From: Rhea pennata
Lineage: Eukaryota; Chordata; Aves; Rheiformes; Rheidae
Assembly (NCBI RefSeq): GCF_028389875.1
Contig: NC_084663.1
Span: 15,824,666 to 15,888,665, forward strand
Reading direction: 5' to 3'
DNA: 64,000 nt
Part shown: positions 63,225-64,000 of the stretch, piece after piece
Layout of the letters: each line of letters opens with the position of its first letter
Position numbering within the stretch: the stretch's first letter is position 1
Translations under genes and position numbers: made by a program
The notes under the pieces: model-generated
The model's input: the letters and a program-made list of their open reading frames with translations, nothing else
What the model was told of the DNA's origin: nothing
Database searches by the model: none

Positions 63225-64000
63225 CTGAAAGACAAAACCCCTGCTCTGTAAGAATATGTCTAAGGAGACAAATTATCAAGCAAGTTAGCTAGGTGGCAGC
63301 CTTAACTATGTGCTTTGAAGAGATGGGACATGTAACTGTGACCTGAACCCTGAACTTTGGACAAACCTTGACTGGGACAGGAATTCTCTGTTCTTCTTTA
63401 TTCAGCTCAGTTTGTGTCTCAGCAAGTTCTAATTTACTTGGCCAGGACCAGCCACAGCTTATTTTGTCTAAGGTGCTTGCAAAGATCTGCTTTCTAATTA
63501 TGCATTGATTTAGGGTCTGGCATAGTGCTGAGGCTCTTGCACAAGTAGTATGTTCAAGGAAGGATTTCACTGGATAGGAACAGAAAAAATCCCTGCATGG
63601 TTCAGTGTAGTGCTTTGGATGCCTAAATGAATATTTACTAAGTCCTGTTAGTCTGTAAGGCTAGCTGCTAGGCTTCCTGCTCCTTTGATCAGGGGCTTTT
63701 GAGGATCCTAGAAAGAATTCTTCACTGGGCCTTCCCCCCACATACTCTAAACTGAAATCTGAAGAACAGAGGCTCTCAGGCAAAAACAGCTGTTCCTCTG
63801 CCAGCTTCCTTCACTGCTGCTTCCTAGCGATCAGTGCTGAGGCAATTGGGATACCTCAGTAAATCGCTGCCGTCTGCTGTCCTAGTATTGTCTCCCTTCC
63901 TCTTTGTCTTAACGTGTGTCTACTAATTTTTTATGTCAAAATCCTGACATCCTTGGATATAACAGTTTAAGATCCTAAATCAAATAATACAGAAAATGCA
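63225..64000 (-). other. SLC26A3: SLC26A3 intron, start of the gene beyond the window
   Basis: Follows the acceptor TTTGTCTTTCAG on the minus strand. I looked for the expected preceding 83-bp exon and did not find it, so this intron probably extends past the right edge. Confidence 0.7.

Overview
The window is vertebrate nuclear DNA, most likely from a bird. It has multi-exon genes with GT-AG introns, two CpG-island promoters, and a CR1 LINE with the octamer-type 3' end typical of birds and other sauropsids. The gene order matches the conserved vertebrate block BCAP29 - SLC26A4 - CBLL1 - SLC26A3. I cannot name the species, and a non-avian archosaur or turtle is not strictly excluded.

Layout: (1) 1-2.6 kb: the last two coding exons and 3' UTR of BCAP29 (+), an ER membrane protein ending in a dilysine signal. 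(2) 2.6-7.4 kb: AT-rich spacer with no gene seen. (3) 7.4-9.3 kb: a CpG island with the SLC26A4 promoter, a TATA-like box, a short non-coding first exon and the ATG exon. The intron right after the ATG exon opens with a G-rich minisatellite of about 370 bp. (4) 8.46-32.07 kb: the complete SLC26A4 (pendrin) reading frame (+), 20 coding exons and 779 codons, unbroken, followed by a 3' UTR of about 2.9 kb. (5) 35.8-37.1 kb: the CBLL1 CpG-island promoter with NRF1 and ETS motifs. (6) 36.58-43.14 kb: complete CBLL1 (Hakai, +), 6 coding exons and 493 codons, with a long 3' UTR. (7) 45.1-54.3 kb: intergenic DNA holding one 5'-truncated, frameshifted CR1 (-) at about 49.95-51.91 kb. (8) 54.28-63.22 kb: the last 13 coding exons of SLC26A3 (-). 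Its 5' exons lie beyond the right edge.

SLC26A4 and SLC26A3 are paralogous anion exchangers in inverted orientation with CBLL1 between them. Eleven of the 13 exon pairs that can be compared have identical lengths, a clear trace of an old local duplication. CBLL1 is an unrelated E3 ligase and m6A-writer subunit in the middle of the block. I found no tRNA, rRNA, CRISPR, integrase or novel multi-gene system. The unusual signals are structural: the minisatellite at a splice donor, a palindrome in an SLC26A4 intron, promoter repeats, and a fast-evolving SLC26A3 tail exon ahead of a conserved PDZ ligand.
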